DNA of 64,000 bases, from contig JALMLS010000397.1 of the NCBI GenBank assembly GCA_038496445.1, positions 124,001 to 188,000 of the forward strand, read 5' to 3'. Of this stretch, positions 48,217 through 59,536 are shown piece after piece. A program made the translations under genes and the position numbers. Below the pieces are notes generated by a model, which was not told where the DNA came from, did not search any database, and saw only the letters and a list, made by a program, of their open reading frames with translations. This DNA comes from Trichosphaerium sp. ATCC 40318. Taxonomy: Eukaryota > Discosea > Flabellinia > Trichosidae. Numbering within the stretch: the stretch's first letter is position 1; each line of letters opens with the position of its first letter.

Positions 48217-49006
48217 TTAGAAATCTTCAGCCAAAGTCTCAACGTATGGTGTTCCTTGAACCACATGGAGTTTTTCAGTACACACCCCATCATCATATAC
48301 TTCTTTATATACTTGACCATTCTCTATGAAGACCTGTACTCCGTGATGCTTGCCATACTTAAAAAACTCATGTAATGTCAAGTTACCATTTTCGTCCCAC
48401 TCACGTGTGACACCATCAAGAACGTCATAGTTATATGTCGTTTGACTCTTGATTGTACCGTCTCTATGGTACTCCTTATGGACGCCATTCTTCTTGCCTT
48501 CTAAATAGCCACTCTCTGAAGCTAACCAATAACACCCAGACCACTCGTAGTACTTGTAAACGCCGTTGTAAGCTCCGTTCAGTAACTGGCATTCATGTCG
48601 CAGTTTACCGCTTAGATCCCACGCACGGTATCTACCAGTCTTTTGACCATGCACAAACTTCTGCTCAGTTACTAAGCGTCCCTGTACGGCATGCCAACAA
48701 TACCACCATCCGTGTTTTTGCAAGTTTAAGTCGAATCGGGATTGTTTACAGCAAGCCATGTCATAGCAAAGCAGAGGCCACGCAATATACACTTCACGTA
48801 TTTTAAGCAGTTTTTTTTTAATTCGACAAGGTAATGCAGCTAACCTAAACGTTTAGTTAGCTCTGTTGGCGGTTTTAAAGATTTTGTGTCTGTTGTAACT
48901 AAAATTAGTTTGTTCGGCACGGAAGAGCGTACACTTTGCCATAATCGATAATTCCATCGTTATTAGTTTGCGTTGAGCTACTTTTAGAGTCTCTGTGGTT
49001 ACTCAT
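48217..49006 (-). CDS. YwqK/MORN-like repeat protein 1
   Basis: Two exons (48933-49006 and 48217-48844). The joined start is MSNHRDSKSSSTQTNND... followed by KVLAALPCRIKKKLLKIREV and YIAWPLLC. Repeats of about 22 residues follow with a W/Y-x-x-(D/N)G-x-(L/I) core: YRAWDLSGKLRHECQLLNGA, YHRDGTIKSQ, REWDENGNLTLHEF, VFIENGQVYKE. This pattern is the one seen in bacterial YwqK-type 'toxin-antitoxin' repeat proteins and in MORN-variant proteins. Biochemical role unknown. The protein at 56049 is a paralog sharing the N-terminal VY(I/L)(A/I)WPLL block. Confidence 0.65.
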
Positions 49007-49381
49007 CTTGTGATCTCAATCCAAGCAGTGTATGTTGTTTAATGGGGTACGAACCAATTCTTGTTGTTCTTTCAGTAGATGCGTTTATTGCGGCGATTAT
49101 TCAATATAAAAACCGACAATGATTCACTGATTTCAATTAGTTTTTTTTACTGTTGTACATACAAGTGCTTATTTGGAGCTTCTATTGCCATTTTTAATGA
49201 TATGTTCATTACAGACTGCTGTAATGGTGATAAAGGAGCGCTTTTGACGGCAGTATCTGATTGATTATTCCAAGGAGAAAAAATAAACTCTTGTTTTCCT
49301 TCTATGCTAGTACCCTTTCTTCCTAAGAAAGAAGCTTAACTAAGGACTCAACAAAGCATAAGTACTCCCTATATAGAGTTA
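49007..49381. other. Spacer, no gene seen
   Basis: About 375 bp between the YwqK-like gene start and the 3' end of the TPR gene. It contains only short, unsupported open frames. Confidence 0.35.
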
Positions 49382-50272
49382 TTACATACCTATGTGAACC
49401 AATACATATCCAAGACAGGCTCTTCTACTTGTAATAGCTGCATGGAGTTGTTGTTCTTTAGCATCAAAATTACCAGTTTTATGAGCGAGAGCTTTACTTA
49501 ATTCTGGTCCTTTGGGGACCTTCAAAGACGTGATAACACCATTTATATCTATAACAACACTACTGAGATACCTTGTATTATCACCTACAACAAATTAGAC
49601 ACGATAGAGGTGCTTACGGGTCAGATTTGGCCTGACAAAACTACAACTTCAAAATAAGTACTTACCAACGTTGAAACTCATTTTACCGGCTGTGTCTGCA
49701 AATATTTTAGATTGTAACATGTCAAGGTTAGATCTCGCGCTTTTGCAAATAACTTGTATGTCTTTAGTGGGTGAACTCTTTAGTTCATCGCTGTATTTGG
49801 CAGCAAGTGTTGAAACGGTTAACATGTCTTGTGTTGCCTTGTTTGAAGCGTCTTTTGATGCACTGAGCTTGAATTGTTCTATCGCAGCCAAATAATCGCG
49901 TTTTAGCATCAAAACGGAACCTATACGCTTATTGAGCCAGATTCGATTTGTAGTTTTTATAATCTAAGTGCATTGTGGTTGCGTGCCTTTGCGATAATAG
50001 CCTTTAAACCACTCTGGTTTAACTGAAATTGCTTTTTCTGCGTCCGCAAGCGCTTCATCGTATTTATTAGCGTAGGCATACGCCGCAGAACGGTTACTGT
50101 ATAAAATTTCGTTGCTGTCATCTAATTTAATACCTTTTCATTCATTAGCAACGCGTACGCTTCGCAAACTACCTAACGTACCCTCACTGTACAGATTTAT
50201 AGCTTCAACGAACTTGCGCGCTGCGTAAGCTTTGTTGCCTTTGTTTTTAAGTTCTAGAACTTCAGGATCCAT
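49382..50272 (-). CDS. STI1/Hop-like TPR protein
   Basis: The ATG at 50272 opens MDPEVLELKNKGNKAYAARK, an N-terminal TPR unit, continuing across an intron to SNRSAAYAYANKYDEAL and VKPEWFKGYYRKG. The KGNKA/NRSAAY/KGY-RKG pattern is that of the Hsp70/Hsp90-binding clamp TPR of STI1/Hop-type cochaperones. After MLKRDYLAAIEQFKLSAS the protein diverges into an unrecognised C-terminal region (DNTRYLSSVVIDINGVITSL, AITSRRACLGYVLVHIGM). The length after splicing is about 240 residues, much shorter than Hop. The EEVD-binding carboxylate-clamp residues were not checked in full. At least three introns. Confidence 0.65.
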
Positions 50273-50613
50273 TGCAGAGTTTATCAGTACTAACAAATGG
50301 ACTTGGTCAACTATGGTTTTTTGGCAGTCAGCTTAAACTTACATTGTGCATCATTTTGTGTCGCTGCACGTGCTGGTAACTTAACCAACGCTTTAGGCGT
50401 AGTATAAATTAAACATTAGGGACTATTTTTGGTTGTGGTTCACACCTCTCATATGAACGGTTTTACGTATGTAAATATATATCTAGAACGAATGGCTCTA
50501 TTGTTAAGTTCTAAGTGTGAAATAAATTATTTACTTTTTTACGTATTTTTCGGTGTTTTTTTTTATGACTTAACAAAAAAAGCACCAATTGAGCTTTGTA
50601 TGCTACAAAACTC
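50273..50613. other. Spacer upstream of transposase-like gene
   Basis: About 340 bp with one CACGTG near 50368. No gene. It separates the divergent TPR gene (minus) and the plus-strand zinc-ribbon/RNase-H unit. Confidence 0.35.
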
Positions 50614-52955
50614 ATGATTCAAGCAATTAACCGTAATAAACAATGCCTGAAATGCAATACACGCATTGTTGGCAGTAACAAAGCTTATGCCACAAAAATA
50701 CGTAACCACATATACAAAGTACCTGCAAACGGTGTTTACCGCGTGGAAAACGCTGAAAACATTGGTTTACTGTGTTCTGATTGTCGAAGAATTGAGATCC
50801 CATATATCAAGGTAGGGCAAGCGTGTACAAGCGTTTAACTTATGCTAGCGCATCTCACATCTATTTAACACATATACAACTTATTTTCAAGCCTGTACAG
50901 CTTTGCGTAATTCAACAACACGCATTATTTGAATCCAATTTATACAAAATAATTTTGTTTTTCAGGAGCACCAGAAAGTGGGTCGGCCATATAAAGTGCC
51001 TGACATCGAAGTAGACGTAGATGTGCAAGGGTACTACAAGCTAACAAGCATATCTAACATTGTGTAGAAAATTAGAAAAATTACATTTAGACATTATTTC
51101 GGCAATAGATAGTGTGCTGATGAAGCATGACTCAAGCCTTGTGTCAACTTGGCACAAAACCTACAAAGTGTATGACCATCTAAACAGTGTATCTCAGCCA
51201 TATAAGTTACTGGCAGATAATTTAAAAGTGTTCTATGATGCTATTCCATCCAACTCTCCTATTCGAACAAGTGCTATCCAAACATTGTTTACAGGTATAC
51301 CAGTACCTATGGCTGCGAAAATTGTTGGTGTTACTGAGAGGAGCATTTATAAAGCACGTAAGAGTGAGGTTAAACACCTTGATTATTATTTACGTGACTT
51401 GGGGATTCCTCGATGTCGTAAACAAGATACTTTAGATATTTTATTGACTTGGATTTCTGAAAACTGTGGAGTTGAATCAGGTTCAAAACATCGATGCTAT
51501 CATGGTACCAGGTTCACCATGTACAATGATTATTGTTCTTGGGCCCTATCAAAAAATCTACCAACTTTTAGTGTCAGTAAGTTTGACAACGTTTGGAAGC
51601 ATGAGCACATTTCTTTAAAACCAGCTGATAAATTTGTCTCAAAAGACTTTGTTGAACTTGGTGAGGTTAAGGGCGAATTGCTAGAGCTTGAACAACAAGA
51701 AACCATAGATCAAGAGCACCTCAATAAGCTCAAAGAGAAAATTAAAAAGCTGCAAACACAAGAGGACTTTGCTCAAGCTCGAATTGCTGAGTATAAGTTA
51801 GATCATAGCAATTTAGAAAGCTTTTTTAATATGTTGGTACTAACAATTGATTTTATGTCAACTCAGCTAAGAATGGGAATGAATATAGTAGATTTTATAC
51901 TGGTGCTAGCCACCAAATGCCCAATACAACTCCCAGAATCATTACTCAAACATCAAGTTAACACTGAAACACCCTTGTCAAGCACCAAACACCGGCCTGA
52001 ACGAAAAACTTCACTTCCAAAAAACAAAACAAAAAGGAAAAGAAAACAACAAAGTGCTAACTCACACACAAAAGCTTTACAACAACATAAAAAACAAAGA
52101 AAATTATCTGTTCAAGATACCAATATTGAATCTAAAGCTTTTAAACCACATGTTATCTACCTTCACTTCATGGCAAAGAAAACCAAAGCCAATCCAGTTA
52201 CTCAAACATTTGATTTTGTGCAATATGTGTTAGAGCAATTGTATGAACACGGTGTGTTTGAGCAATTCTCCAATATAACCATTTGGAGTGATGGATGTGG
52301 TAAACACTTTAAAGCATATGCAGCACAATATTTTATGGGTTTGTTTCAATCACGAATGAAGAAACCTATGGTATGGAAGTTTTTGGCACCTCTTCGGGCA
52401 CACAACAGAGCTGATGGAGCAGCTGGCATGATTAAAAAAAAACAACATGCCTATACAGCAGGTTCTTTTGTGCTTGAAACTGTTCCCCACTTGGCATATG
52501 CTTGTGAGCACTTAAAAAACACATACATATTTAATGTCAATACCTTGAATTTGCCTGAAGTCATAGAAGTAGTAAACCCAAAGCAGAATTTTACATTCAT
52601 GCAAAATGCTTTTGAGTTTAAATACAAAAAAAAAAGTAGGGAACGTGTTCCAAAATGTGGACATGGTTGTATCAAACCATGTGATCATGTATGTGGCTAT
52701 TGTAGAGGTGACACTAGAGATTGTGTAGTTATTAATGTAGGCACGCGCAATGGCACTACACTGGATTACCAAGAAAGGACAATTTTTTCAGCTGAAATTT
52801 TAGAGGCAGATGATAATAATGCTATGTGGAACACCGAAAGTGATAAAAATCGCCGTAAACCAAAGAATATAACCCGTACCCGGCACGTGTTAATTGAATT
52901 ACCTACAGAAAATGGTGGTGATAGAGGAGAAGACTATGATCCCAGCTATAAATAA
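50614..52955 (+). CDS. Transposase-like protein with RNase-H-type core, frame break near 51062
   Basis: The first part (50614-50811, intron, 50966-51067) encodes a Cys-x2-Cys...Cys-x2-Cys zinc region (KQCLKCNTR, LLCSDCRR) and then VGRPYKVPDIEVDVDVQGYY before a TAG. The second part (51060-52955, ATG available at 51120) is a long intron-free frame. It has a HTH-like segment (PMAAKIVGVTERSIYKARKS), a coiled coil near residue 200-245, and a basic KRKRKQQ stretch (possible nuclear signal). The core reads ITIWSDGCGKHFKAYAAQYF and later RAHNRADGAAGMIKKK. A Cys/His cluster follows (PKCGHGCIKPCDHVCGYC). The SDG...DG(A/V)-GG-(I/V)K pattern matches a large, poorly characterised group of RNase-H-like transposon proteins in animals. 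No terminal repeats were identified. Confidence 0.6.
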
Positions 52956-53625
52956 ATCGTTTTTACATTCAATGAAATGGTTAATTAAAGTGCACTATTT
53001 GTTACTAGAAACGCTTGTTTAATACCCCATATAGACACATATGCGATCTACTACATACATAAAAATTGGGTAAAAATAATGTTTTTGAGGAGTGCTAGAA
53101 TTTTTTTGAAAGTGTGAACTGCTTACAAAAATCGTCCCTAATGAAGCGGTGCTCATTTTAGCTGGAGTTAATATTGTGGTGAGATCGGGATGCTATTTCA
53201 AGATAGAAACAAATACAATGTTAGAACGTTGCAAGCAGTAACTTGACAGGTTTAGGAAGAAGCCTTCCATGTCTAGGTGGCTCAATAGCAACAGGAGCTT
53301 GCTAATCCTTCACATCTTTGATGTACTTTGGAGTCAATAGAGTCTGCTTCGCCAAGTCATTTAGGATGTCAAAAGCTGGATAGAAATAAGTCACTAAAAG
53401 ACAAACAGTATCTTACACGTAATGAAACACGTGTTAATGTAGTAAATTGTGATCAAGCACATGCTAGTTTTTGTTGTGGACATTTGGGCAGATAAAACGT
53501 ACCTTGCTTACAATGTTCTGAAAGTTAGAATAAATAAGCCAGAAAGATGTAAAATACAAGTATTTGTTTATTGTACATTAGAAAATGTTCCGTTATCCCT
53601 TCACGTCTCGCTCTACTTAAATTTT
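52956..53625. other. Spacer with possible minus-strand relic
   Basis: About 670 bp. On the minus strand at about 53230-53380 it reads YPAFDILNDLAKQTLLTPKY, a stop, then APVAIEPPRHGRLLPKP: coding-like but interrupted, with no family recognised. Otherwise AT-rich. One CACGTG near 53428. Confidence 0.3.
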
Positions 53626-54373
53626 TCACATCACAGTGCAAAGACTCCTTCTTTTAATGCGTGTTGATGAGTTGTGCAACTCTGCCTTCCTTATCTCTCG
53701 TACAACTTGAAAAAAAGCTTCTTGAACGTTTTTACGTGTTTTAGCTGATGTCTCAAAAAAAGGTATGCCATAATGCTGTCCAAGTTCTTGTCCTTCTTCT
53801 TTACTAACTTGTCTGTCTTCTTCCAAATCAACTTTATTACCAATCAATACAGAAGGGAATGAGTCTACACCCCTCACCCTAAAAAACGAAGGTCAGAAAT
53901 ATTTTGATAAAATTTTGAGATAAAGTTCCTCATTGTCTGTTTACTTACGAACCTTTTGACTTCGTCGTAGAAAGCTGCTACTTCCTCAAAAGAGCCACGG
54001 CTTATAGTCGAGTAAACAAATAAAAATCCTTGGCTTGTGCTCATGTACTGTACGTTAAAACAGTATATTAGTTGATCAATTGAAAAAAAGCACTTACTCG
54101 ACAAATTGGAGTACACTCTTCTTTTCCTGCTGTATCAAGAATATCCAATTCAAGCGCCTCTTTGTCTACAACACACCGTTTTCGATACCTACATAAGAGT
54201 TATAACGCGTTTTGAGCATAAGTTGTCAAAAGATTGTGTAATGGTTAAAACGCTTACGAATCTTCTATTGTAGGGTCATATTCATCAACAAAGTGGTTGT
54301 TTATTAATTGTATTGTAAGCGTTGATTTTCCAACGCCACCACCGCCAATAACTGCCATTTTATATTCAGACAT
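53626..54373 (-). CDS. Ras-family small GTPase with Gln61-to-Lys
   Basis: Four or more exons. The ATG at 54373 gives [20 protein letters not shown] (P-loop GGGGVGKS), then [17 protein letters not shown] (Ras-type effector loop across an intron). Switch II is [14 protein letters not shown]. The remaining motifs are [15 protein letters not shown] and a C-terminal CTVM CaaX box for farnesylation, so it is expected at the plasma membrane. Length and spacing are those of Ras, about 185 residues. In switch II the residue equivalent to Ras Gln61 is Lys (codon AAA), a position needed for GTP hydrolysis. The protein may stay GTP-bound or be controlled at the level of exchange or expression. Confidence 0.9.
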
Positions 54374-56048
54374 CGAAAGCGCTCTCTGTCACGTTAAAAT
54401 TGAACTTCTCGATGTACAGAGATGTTTACATATTTCAAAATATTTCAAATATTTCAAATATTGCAAATGTTTTAAATGTTGCGAAATTGTTGAAAAACCT
54501 GCCAAACTTTTTGTCAGTCGGTTGTTAAGAGTTACGCTAAACACCTGAAAAGCATTCTACGGTAGTTTGGTAGCGCTAGAGCCAGATTACGTAAGCATTC
54601 CACACATGCTTATCGGCTTTAAAAGATACTGTTAAATAAGGTGGTGGAGTGTGAGAGCATAAAATTACGTTGTAAGCGCGGAAAAAAGTACTTACTTAAA
54701 AGCAAAAACTATTTGCCTTAAAAGGAAAGTAGCAACATAAACTCCTTGAACACGGTTTCATGATGCCTGCACATTATATAGCCTTTTAATTGTTCTAAAT
54801 ATGTAGGAACTGAAGTTATAAGTGTTTTACAGCGTTTAGTGGCTAAAAAAGTTAATTGCTCTTTAAAATCAAAGAACAATACTATATAAGTGTTATTCAT
54901 GCGTAGAATATGCGTTTCCAAGCATAAAACGCCGTTTAAAACAAAAAGGCAAGAAAAAGGTATAATGCCAGGCAATGCCATCGATATTCTCTAAACTATA
55001 TAAACAGCTCATATACTTCTGTTTCTACATATTCACAGTTTGGACCGTTTTGGCCCTAGCCTTTAATATTGGTTTTACGAAAAATTCCAGCTTTAGAAAA
55101 CTGGCCATTTTTAAAAACACATAAACGTGCCAGCTAAAATACATCACTTGCAATGCATGTGAGTATATTGATGGCAATAACTGAGATGTAAAATTGATTG
55201 TTTGATAACTTTGGGAAAAAAAAAATGTAAGTGAGTACTTTTTGTGCAAACGCTATTGGCATGCGTATTTTTACAATTGATCATAGTGGTACCACTATGC
55301 CATATACTCATTTTCTAATGAAGAAAAGCGTAGAACATAACATATAACATCAGTGTAGAATAGCAAACCTTTTGTTTCATCAAATATCATTCAACAAACT
55401 CCCACATTTGAGGCACTTTATTGTGCATTTACTTTTCAATAACATGCTTTGAGGCTTTTAAATACGACCATTGACACATACTCAAAGTGATGAAAACATA
55501 ATTGATAATGTGTGCAATAAGTATAACTTAGCTAAACAATGCTTAAAAAGTCACAAAATTACACTATTTTTTAGAGTCATTGTAGGCTACATCACTGTTG
55601 GTGAATGTTTCATACTCTCTATATATTATTTACAGTATGTATGGCTACTATTTACTCAAGCGTCAATCATAAAAAACTATTTTTAACATCAAAATAATTT
55701 TGTTTTAAAAGTGGAGTGCTTACATAATCTGGCTCTATTCTGTTTTGTTTCAAGTGTTACATTTATTTCATAATATTTGGAATATTTGTAATATTTGAAA
55801 TATTTGTAACCAGAAAACATCTCTTACCTACGACCACGCAGAACCAGAAATTTGTTTTATAAAAATAGAATTCAACAAAAGCTATTTAAAAACCATATCA
55901 TCCCTTGGCAAGTGTTGTTTAATTGTGATTTCCTTTATTTTACTATTTACAAAATCGTTGTTACCTCAGCTTATCGTACAGGTATACTTGTTTTGGTTTC
56001 ATTGGCCCTAAACTGAGGCACCATCGTGATATCTACCATAGGTCTTTG
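54374..56048. other. Long gene-poor AT-rich spacer
   Basis: About 1.7 kb without a supportable gene. It holds a simple repeat of the unit AAATATTTC near 54428-54475, and a related AATATTTG/AATATTTGTAAT run near 55770-55811. Small open frames here lack start context, splice signals or recognisable motifs. Confidence 0.45.
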
Positions 56049-56693
56049 TTAGTATCTATCCTTGAATGCACCTTTGACATAAAAACGTTGATCTATCAAG
56101 CTCCCATTCTCACTCCACCACTTGTATTCCCCTTCAAGTTGACCATTAACATAAAAACTTCTTCTTTGCAATTGACCATTGGCATAATACTCACAATGAA
56201 CTCCTTCGACTACACCATTTACAAAACACTGTAGTGAACTCAATTGCCCGTTGTAATGCCAACATTTAAGCTCCGCAGTATTATTATTGACAACGACATA
56301 CTGTTGCCTCAGTTCACCACCACGATACCACATCTTATATTCTTCTTTTTTGTCATCAACAAAATGACTCTGTTCCTTCAATTGACCAGTGTCAAACCAA
56401 CATTTACACTTGCCATGGCGTTTACCATGTATCCAATACTGGTTTTGTATAATTTGAAATGTTGATGAAGCTCTGCCTGACACGAGGAGTTCAATTTTTT
56501 TAAATTTTAGCCATTTGCCATGTTTTTTTAACTCACCATCAAACCTTGTTGTTGCTGTTTTTTTAGATAACAAAGGCCATATTAGATAAACATCAAAGTC
56601 TAGATCTTTAATATCAAGTTGTAACTCCACAGGAAGGTTTAATAGGCCACAAACACCTGGTTGCTTGGATTTCGTAGATTGTACAGCACCCAT
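56049..56693 (-). CDS. YwqK/MORN-like repeat protein 2, possible N-myristoylation
   Basis: Single exon, 214 residues. The N-terminus MGAVQSTK fits an N-myristoylation site (Gly2, Ser6), suggesting membrane association. Residues 18-45 (LPVELQLDIKDLDFDVYLIW) match the same region in the protein at 48217. Nine or so repeats follow with the core W-x-x-(N/D/T)G-(Q/E/S)L: CWFDTGQLKEQSHFVDDKK, MWYRGGELRQQYVVVNNN, CWHYNGQLSSLQCFVNG, EYYANGQLQRRSFYVNG, WWSENGSLIDQRFYVKG. This is the YwqK-type repeat. No partner toxin gene is evident nearby, and a toxin-antitoxin role should not be assumed in a eukaryote. Confidence 0.7.
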   Translation of the reverse strand: MGAVQSTKSKQPGVCGLLNLPVELQLDIKDLDFDVYLIWPLLSKKTATTRFDGELKKHGKWLKFKKIELLVSGRASSTFQIIQNQYWIHGKRHGKCKCWFDTGQLKEQSHFVDDKKEEYKMWYRGGELRQQYVVVNNNTAELKCWHYNGQLSSLQCFVNGVVEGVHCEYYANGQLQRRSFYVNGQLEGEYKWWSENGSLIDQRFYVKGAFKDRY

Positions 56694-57441
56694 ATGGTTA
56701 TTTAGCTGCTATCACGTGATTTTATGTATAATTGTAACGTTCTAACTACTTTGCTTATTTGTTGTCATCACGTGATTCTGTAGCAGGTTAATAGTTTTAA
56801 TTTGCGTTAGCACGTGTCTACTGGTTTTGGTATTTGTGTTGCACAAAACTTAAAGTCAACTTAGTTGACTTCGAATGGAGAACATTGAGCTTCCAGTGGA
56901 GCTGTAATAGAGTAATGAGCAATAGATGGGCTACCTTGCTAACTCGTGCACATACTTATACACAACATTCTTTGTACACCCGGTTCGTGGCACATGATAC
57001 AACGGCCTGGGAATTCAAAAACTTCATACAAGTTGTAATCCTGTTTCTGGCGTCGACTACAAAGTAACTCTTTTTAACAAAGGGTTAATGAGCTTACAGT
57101 GGCTCTGATGCTCTTTACCAGGACTACAATTGTGTATGGGGTGTGTAGTATAGACACTTTGGATGAACTAGCATGTGTAAATTCTCTAGTAACATTCTTT
57201 GTAAGAACCAACAACGGTCTTGTTGACACTGCTAATGATTGACTCTACCTGTTGCGGATGGCTTGTTCTGTTTTTTAACTTGTTATTTCTGCAATAGCAC
57301 ATGCTGATAGCCTGCAGTAAGAAGAATCTTTTCAATACAAGATGTTATATTGATACATTGTCTTTCATACCACAAAGCAAATATCTCTTTTAAAGAGATC
57401 ATTCATTATAGTTGGTCTTACACGTGTCTTTACAATGTAAA
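56694..57441. promoter_or_regulatory. Spacer with a cluster of CACGTG palindromes
   Basis: About 750 bp. Three CACGTG hexamers lie within 100 bp just upstream of the YwqK-like gene (about 56713, 56768 and 56810); two are the 8-mer TCACGTGA. A fourth is at 57421. Such E-boxes are typical binding sites of bHLH-zip factors. No gene was found in the spacer. Confidence 0.45.
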
Positions 57442-58788
57442 CTATTCATTTTTGTCATCATGCAACCAACTTTTCCTGTGATATCTAAACTTTGGTCTAT
57501 CTTCAAGTTCAAGGCACTCATGTTCACTAATATTAGAAAGTTTGAAGATTATAACATTGTCCTCCGTGGCTTTTATGACATACATACATCCATTCCATAT
57601 AACCATACCTCTACTTCCCCACAAACGTGAATCTTTCACATAATCATAAGAAACAGTCTTAAACGATGGAAGATCCATCTTTTCAAAGCTATTCACATCA
57701 TGCCTATAAACCATTATAGATCCTAAATCACCAGATTTTGTTGTTTCAGGTTGACGTATCATAGAAACAACACACTGTTCACCATGTCTATGAAAATACT
57801 CTTTTAGCATTCTTGTACTCTTTGTTGCAGACTCAGCGAGGAATAAATCATTCCAGTATACACCACCAGGCCCTGTATACATCATATATAATAGAGCTGG
57901 TGTACTATTATGTACAATGTAAGTTACAAACTCACAACATGCCCACAAGTCGTAGTTTGGATACGCGGCTGCAAACAGCTGCACAACTCCAGTTTTTAAA
58001 GAGCATTCAAATGCTCCTGGTGTACCGACAAAGAATATCTTATCTTTATCTTCTGGATGTGCACATACTGGCATGTCCAGTGTTTCGAATGGTTTGCCAT
58101 TGTATTTTAAGTCAACAGTACGGTGAGTCTTTGCTTCAATGTCATAGACAAAGAATTTTTTTGCGCCCGAACAAAGAAGAAATTTGTCATCACAAGTTAC
58201 AGCTAAACTCAAAGGAGTTAGGTCTGCTATGATAGTACGTCCTGCAGATATATTTTTTAAGTCGATGCAGAAAACCTTGTAACGGCCACAGAAAAACAAC
58301 TAAAGGAACATTATTGTTGAATATACGAAAAAAATAAACTGCTCAACTGCTCATGCAACTCACTTTTCCTGATTGTGTTACAACGTATGGCTCTACATCT
58401 AGTGCCAACGTTTTCCCTTCATACCATATAGCCGATGTATCAGAAACGCGATATTCCTAAAATAATCTTAAGATCATATGAGAAAACTCAATAATTTTGT
58501 AAATGTCCAAGCACAAAAAAACTTGTGTTTCAGATTAGCGAAACAGATTTTACGTTATTTGACAAAAAACTGCTCTGTGGCAACGTACCTTGTATGCATT
58601 GGTCATACTATGGCAACAACTAAACTCCTTACAAGTACAAGCCATGGCAAAAGCTGTTTTAGCATCAAGTTTATTAACAACTCCCAAATGGGCCGATAAC
58701 GTTAGAGACGTGAATGATAGAGCGTCACAAGTATCTTAAAGCATAAAACGTTATTATTAGGTTAAAGACAACGCTATGTACCTTCCAT
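57442..58788 (-). CDS. F-box protein with propeller-like C-terminus
   Basis: The ATG at 58788 (ME, intron) joins DTCDALSFTSLTLSAHLGVV and NKLDAKTAFAMACTCKEFS, an F-box-like helix-turn set. The second intron leads to an exon with EYRVSDTSAIWYEGKTLALD. The last long exon (57442-58299) has repeated short beta-strand patterns (LAVTCDDKFLLCSGAKKFFV, GSIMVYRHDVNSFEKMDLPS, SRGMVIWNGCMYVIKATEDN) as in kelch/WD-like propellers, but no diagnostic repeat motif. It probably recruits a substrate to an SCF ligase. The F-box call is moderate and the propeller fold is inference. Confidence 0.5.
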
Positions 58789-59536
58789 ATCAACGAATAG
58801 TTCTTTTGAATGTGCGGCGACGTTGCAGTAGTAAATAGAGTGTGAATGTTTTGCTAAGGCATTATTTGTTGTCGCAAATATTTCATTAAATGACTTGTCT
58901 ACTTAGACGGTGCTTTTTATGCACTCAAAAAGGAGGATATGGTAATTGAAAGCGTACTCCTTTTTTTCTTGCTTTTGTACGTGGTATTATGGCTTCTCAG
59001 AAATTTCTGCATATCAAAAAGAAAAATCTAAATAAAAACACAAGCCATGAACGTCTAGATGCGATGAATGAGTGTACAAGTTTTACAACCTTGAAATTGC
59101 TTCACAAGCGTATATTTTTACCTTTTTTTTGTCTGTGTTTTTATTGGGTACTTCAAATGATTGTGGTGGTGATTGTCCGGTTCAACAAATGATAAGACTT
59201 TTACTTAATCACTTCAGATTTACCGATAGAAGTATAGGTACATAACACATATTTATAGTGACGGGTGGTGTTGGCGGCTCGACAGGTAAGAAAGCAATAA
59301 TGCAAACCAATTTTCTCCATAAAAAACCGTGTCTCCAGGTTTTAACAAATTACTCCAAGTAAAGATCTCTGTGGCAGAAGTTTTACAAATATATGGTGTA
59401 CTCTTTAAGATATTCACGTCAATAAATCACGTGATGTTGATGTATCTTCACCTGAAAAAAACGAGAAAAGCATGACCACTATTGATTCGAGCACTTGTTC
59501 GATTGTAAACACAACCTTTTACAACAACAACAACAA
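58789..59536. other. Spacer between F-box gene and carbonic anhydrase gene
   Basis: About 750 bp, presumed to hold both divergent promoters. CACGTG at about 59423 (as ATCACGTGAT), about 115 bp before the carbonic-anhydrase start. No gene supported. Confidence 0.4.

Noticed and set aside
54428-54475. AAATATTTC repeat as a CRISPR-like or satellite array
   Set aside because: Units are about 9 bp, imperfect and without spacers; it is an ordinary AT-rich simple repeat in eukaryotic DNA.
48217-56693. A bacterial-type toxin-antitoxin system based on YwqK-like repeats
   Set aside because: No toxin partner, the genes are 7 kb apart, one is spliced, and such repeats occur outside toxin-antitoxin contexts.
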